In this document: in pieces, positions 63,697-64,000 of the stretch | How the letters are laid out: every line of letters starts with the position of its first letter | Numbering within the stretch: position 1 is the first letter of the stretch | Assembly (NCBI RefSeq): GCF_001687585.2 | Contig: NZ_CP016537.2 | Coordinates: 778,001-842,000, forward strand | Direction of reading: 5' to 3' | Source of the DNA: Planococcus halocryophilus | GTDB lineage: Bacteria; Bacillota; Bacilli; Bacillales_A; Planococcaceae | DNA length: 64,000 bases | Position numbers and translations under genes: made by a program | Notes under the pieces: generated by a model | Databases searched by the model: none | What the model saw: the letters and a program-made list of their open reading frames with translations, nothing else | What the model was told of the DNA's origin: nothing

Positions 63697-64000
63697 ATGT
63701 CAGTTGGCACTGCAGAGTATCAAACAAGAATTTGGAAGACAAAAGAACGAATGGCATTGAAAGGAATAGAAGTTTTGCTTATTACAGATCCAGCAAATAT
63801 GAACTACCTCTCCGGTTACGATGGCTGGTCATTTTATGTCCATCAAATGTTAATCGTTATAAACGACGAAGATCAGCCAATCTGGGTAGGACGCACAATG
63901 GATGCGAATGCTGCAAAAATTACCACGTGGCTATATCACGACAATATCATTTCGTATCCTGATACGTATGTTCAGTCGGAGACAAAACACCCGATGGATT
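63697..64000 (+). CDS. doeA: Ectoine hydrolase DoeA (M24 family), 3' partial
   Basis: Only the first ~101 residues are in the window; the frame is open to the right edge. I-T-D-P-A-N-M-N-Y-L-S-G-Y-D-G-W-S-F-Y-V-H-Q and V-G-R-T-M-D-A-N-A-A, and Y-V-Q-S-E-T-K-H-P-M-D, match the N-terminus of ectoine hydrolase (DoeA/EutD) as I recall it from Halomonas and others. DoeA opens the ectoine ring to N-alpha-acetyl-diaminobutyrate. ATG follows GAGGGGG. It is separated from the regulator by a terminator, so it likely has its own, regulated promoter and heads the rest of the cluster. Confidence 0.85.
   Translation, partial: MSVGTAEYQTRIWKTKERMALKGIEVLLITDPANMNYLSGYDGWSFYVHQMLIVINDEDQPIWVGRTMDANAAKITTWLYHDNIISYPDTYVQSETKHPMD

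Overview
The window looks like a chromosomal segment of a salt-tolerant, low-GC Firmicute in the Bacillales, most like Planococcaceae (Planococcus/Planomicrobium type). The support is a set of gene types familiar from Bacillus (LtaS, YkuI, YitT, YoxD-like, YkvI-like, UppP, BioY, NhaC/NhaK-type antiporters), strong AAGGAGG ribosome binding sites with frequent TTG/GTG starts, and perfect hairpin-plus-T-run terminators after most transcription units. I saw no rRNA, tRNA, CRISPR array, phage or insertion sequence. The genus is inferred; the layout is read from the sequence.

Layout. 1-5.8 kb: end of a DJ-1/PfpI-like gene, an Old Yellow Enzyme-type oxidoreductase, two paralogous SDRs flanking a NUDIX hydrolase, a PAP2 phosphatase and a thioredoxin-like lipoprotein. 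5.9-17.7 kb: lipoteichoic acid synthase, a small unknown protein, NhaC, a GNAT protein, an orphan MEDS-domain protein, an aldehyde dehydrogenase-fold protein lacking several hallmark residues, a VOC protein, YitT, a YkuI-type EAL protein, a DUF202 protein and a secreted glycerophosphodiester phosphodiesterase. 17.8-21.5 kb: an ascorbate-type (UlaA) PTS whose only visible EIIA domain is inside its regulator. 21.7-29.7 kb: a CapA-like lipoprotein, a four-gene minus-strand unit with a UDP-sulfoquinovose synthase and an SQD2-like glycosyltransferase (probable sulfolipid SQDG synthesis) plus GtrA and a ZIP-like membrane protein, and a divergent CPA1 antiporter.

29.9-41.6 kb: MFS transporter, YoxD-like SDR, a sulfonate/taurine/nitrate-type ABC importer, cysteine synthase, a rhodanese, adenine deaminase, PhzF, a KtrA/C-type RCK protein and an RNase H-like protein. 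41.8-43.2 kb: a DUF4397 surface protein ending in an MPTTG sorting signal, followed by a class F-type sortase. 43.4-55 kb: UppP, a LysR regulator divergent from a GntP permease/3-hydroxybutyrate dehydrogenase pair with candidate operator and cre sites, then assorted genes including PanE, a TRM11-like methyltransferase followed by a 21-bp tandem repeat, a cysteine desulfurase-like enzyme and BioY with a BirA-like operator. 55-64 kb: Pgi, a PBP3/MecA-type penicillin-binding protein, a GH13 alpha-glucosidase and the start of an ectoine/hydroxyectoine catabolic cluster (eutB, a PucR-type regulator, doeA) that runs off the window.

The most notable systems are the probable sulfolipid operon (23.2-26.9 kb), the ectoine-degradation locus with a PucR-type regulator (60.6-64 kb), the sortase/substrate pair (41.8-43.2 kb), the degenerate aldehyde dehydrogenase (11.8-13.1 kb) and the 21-bp tandem repeat (52.3 kb). 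Sulfur handling (SQDG synthesis, sulfonate-type importer, CysK, rhodanese) and salt tolerance (NhaC, NhaK-like, ectoine use) recur across the window.
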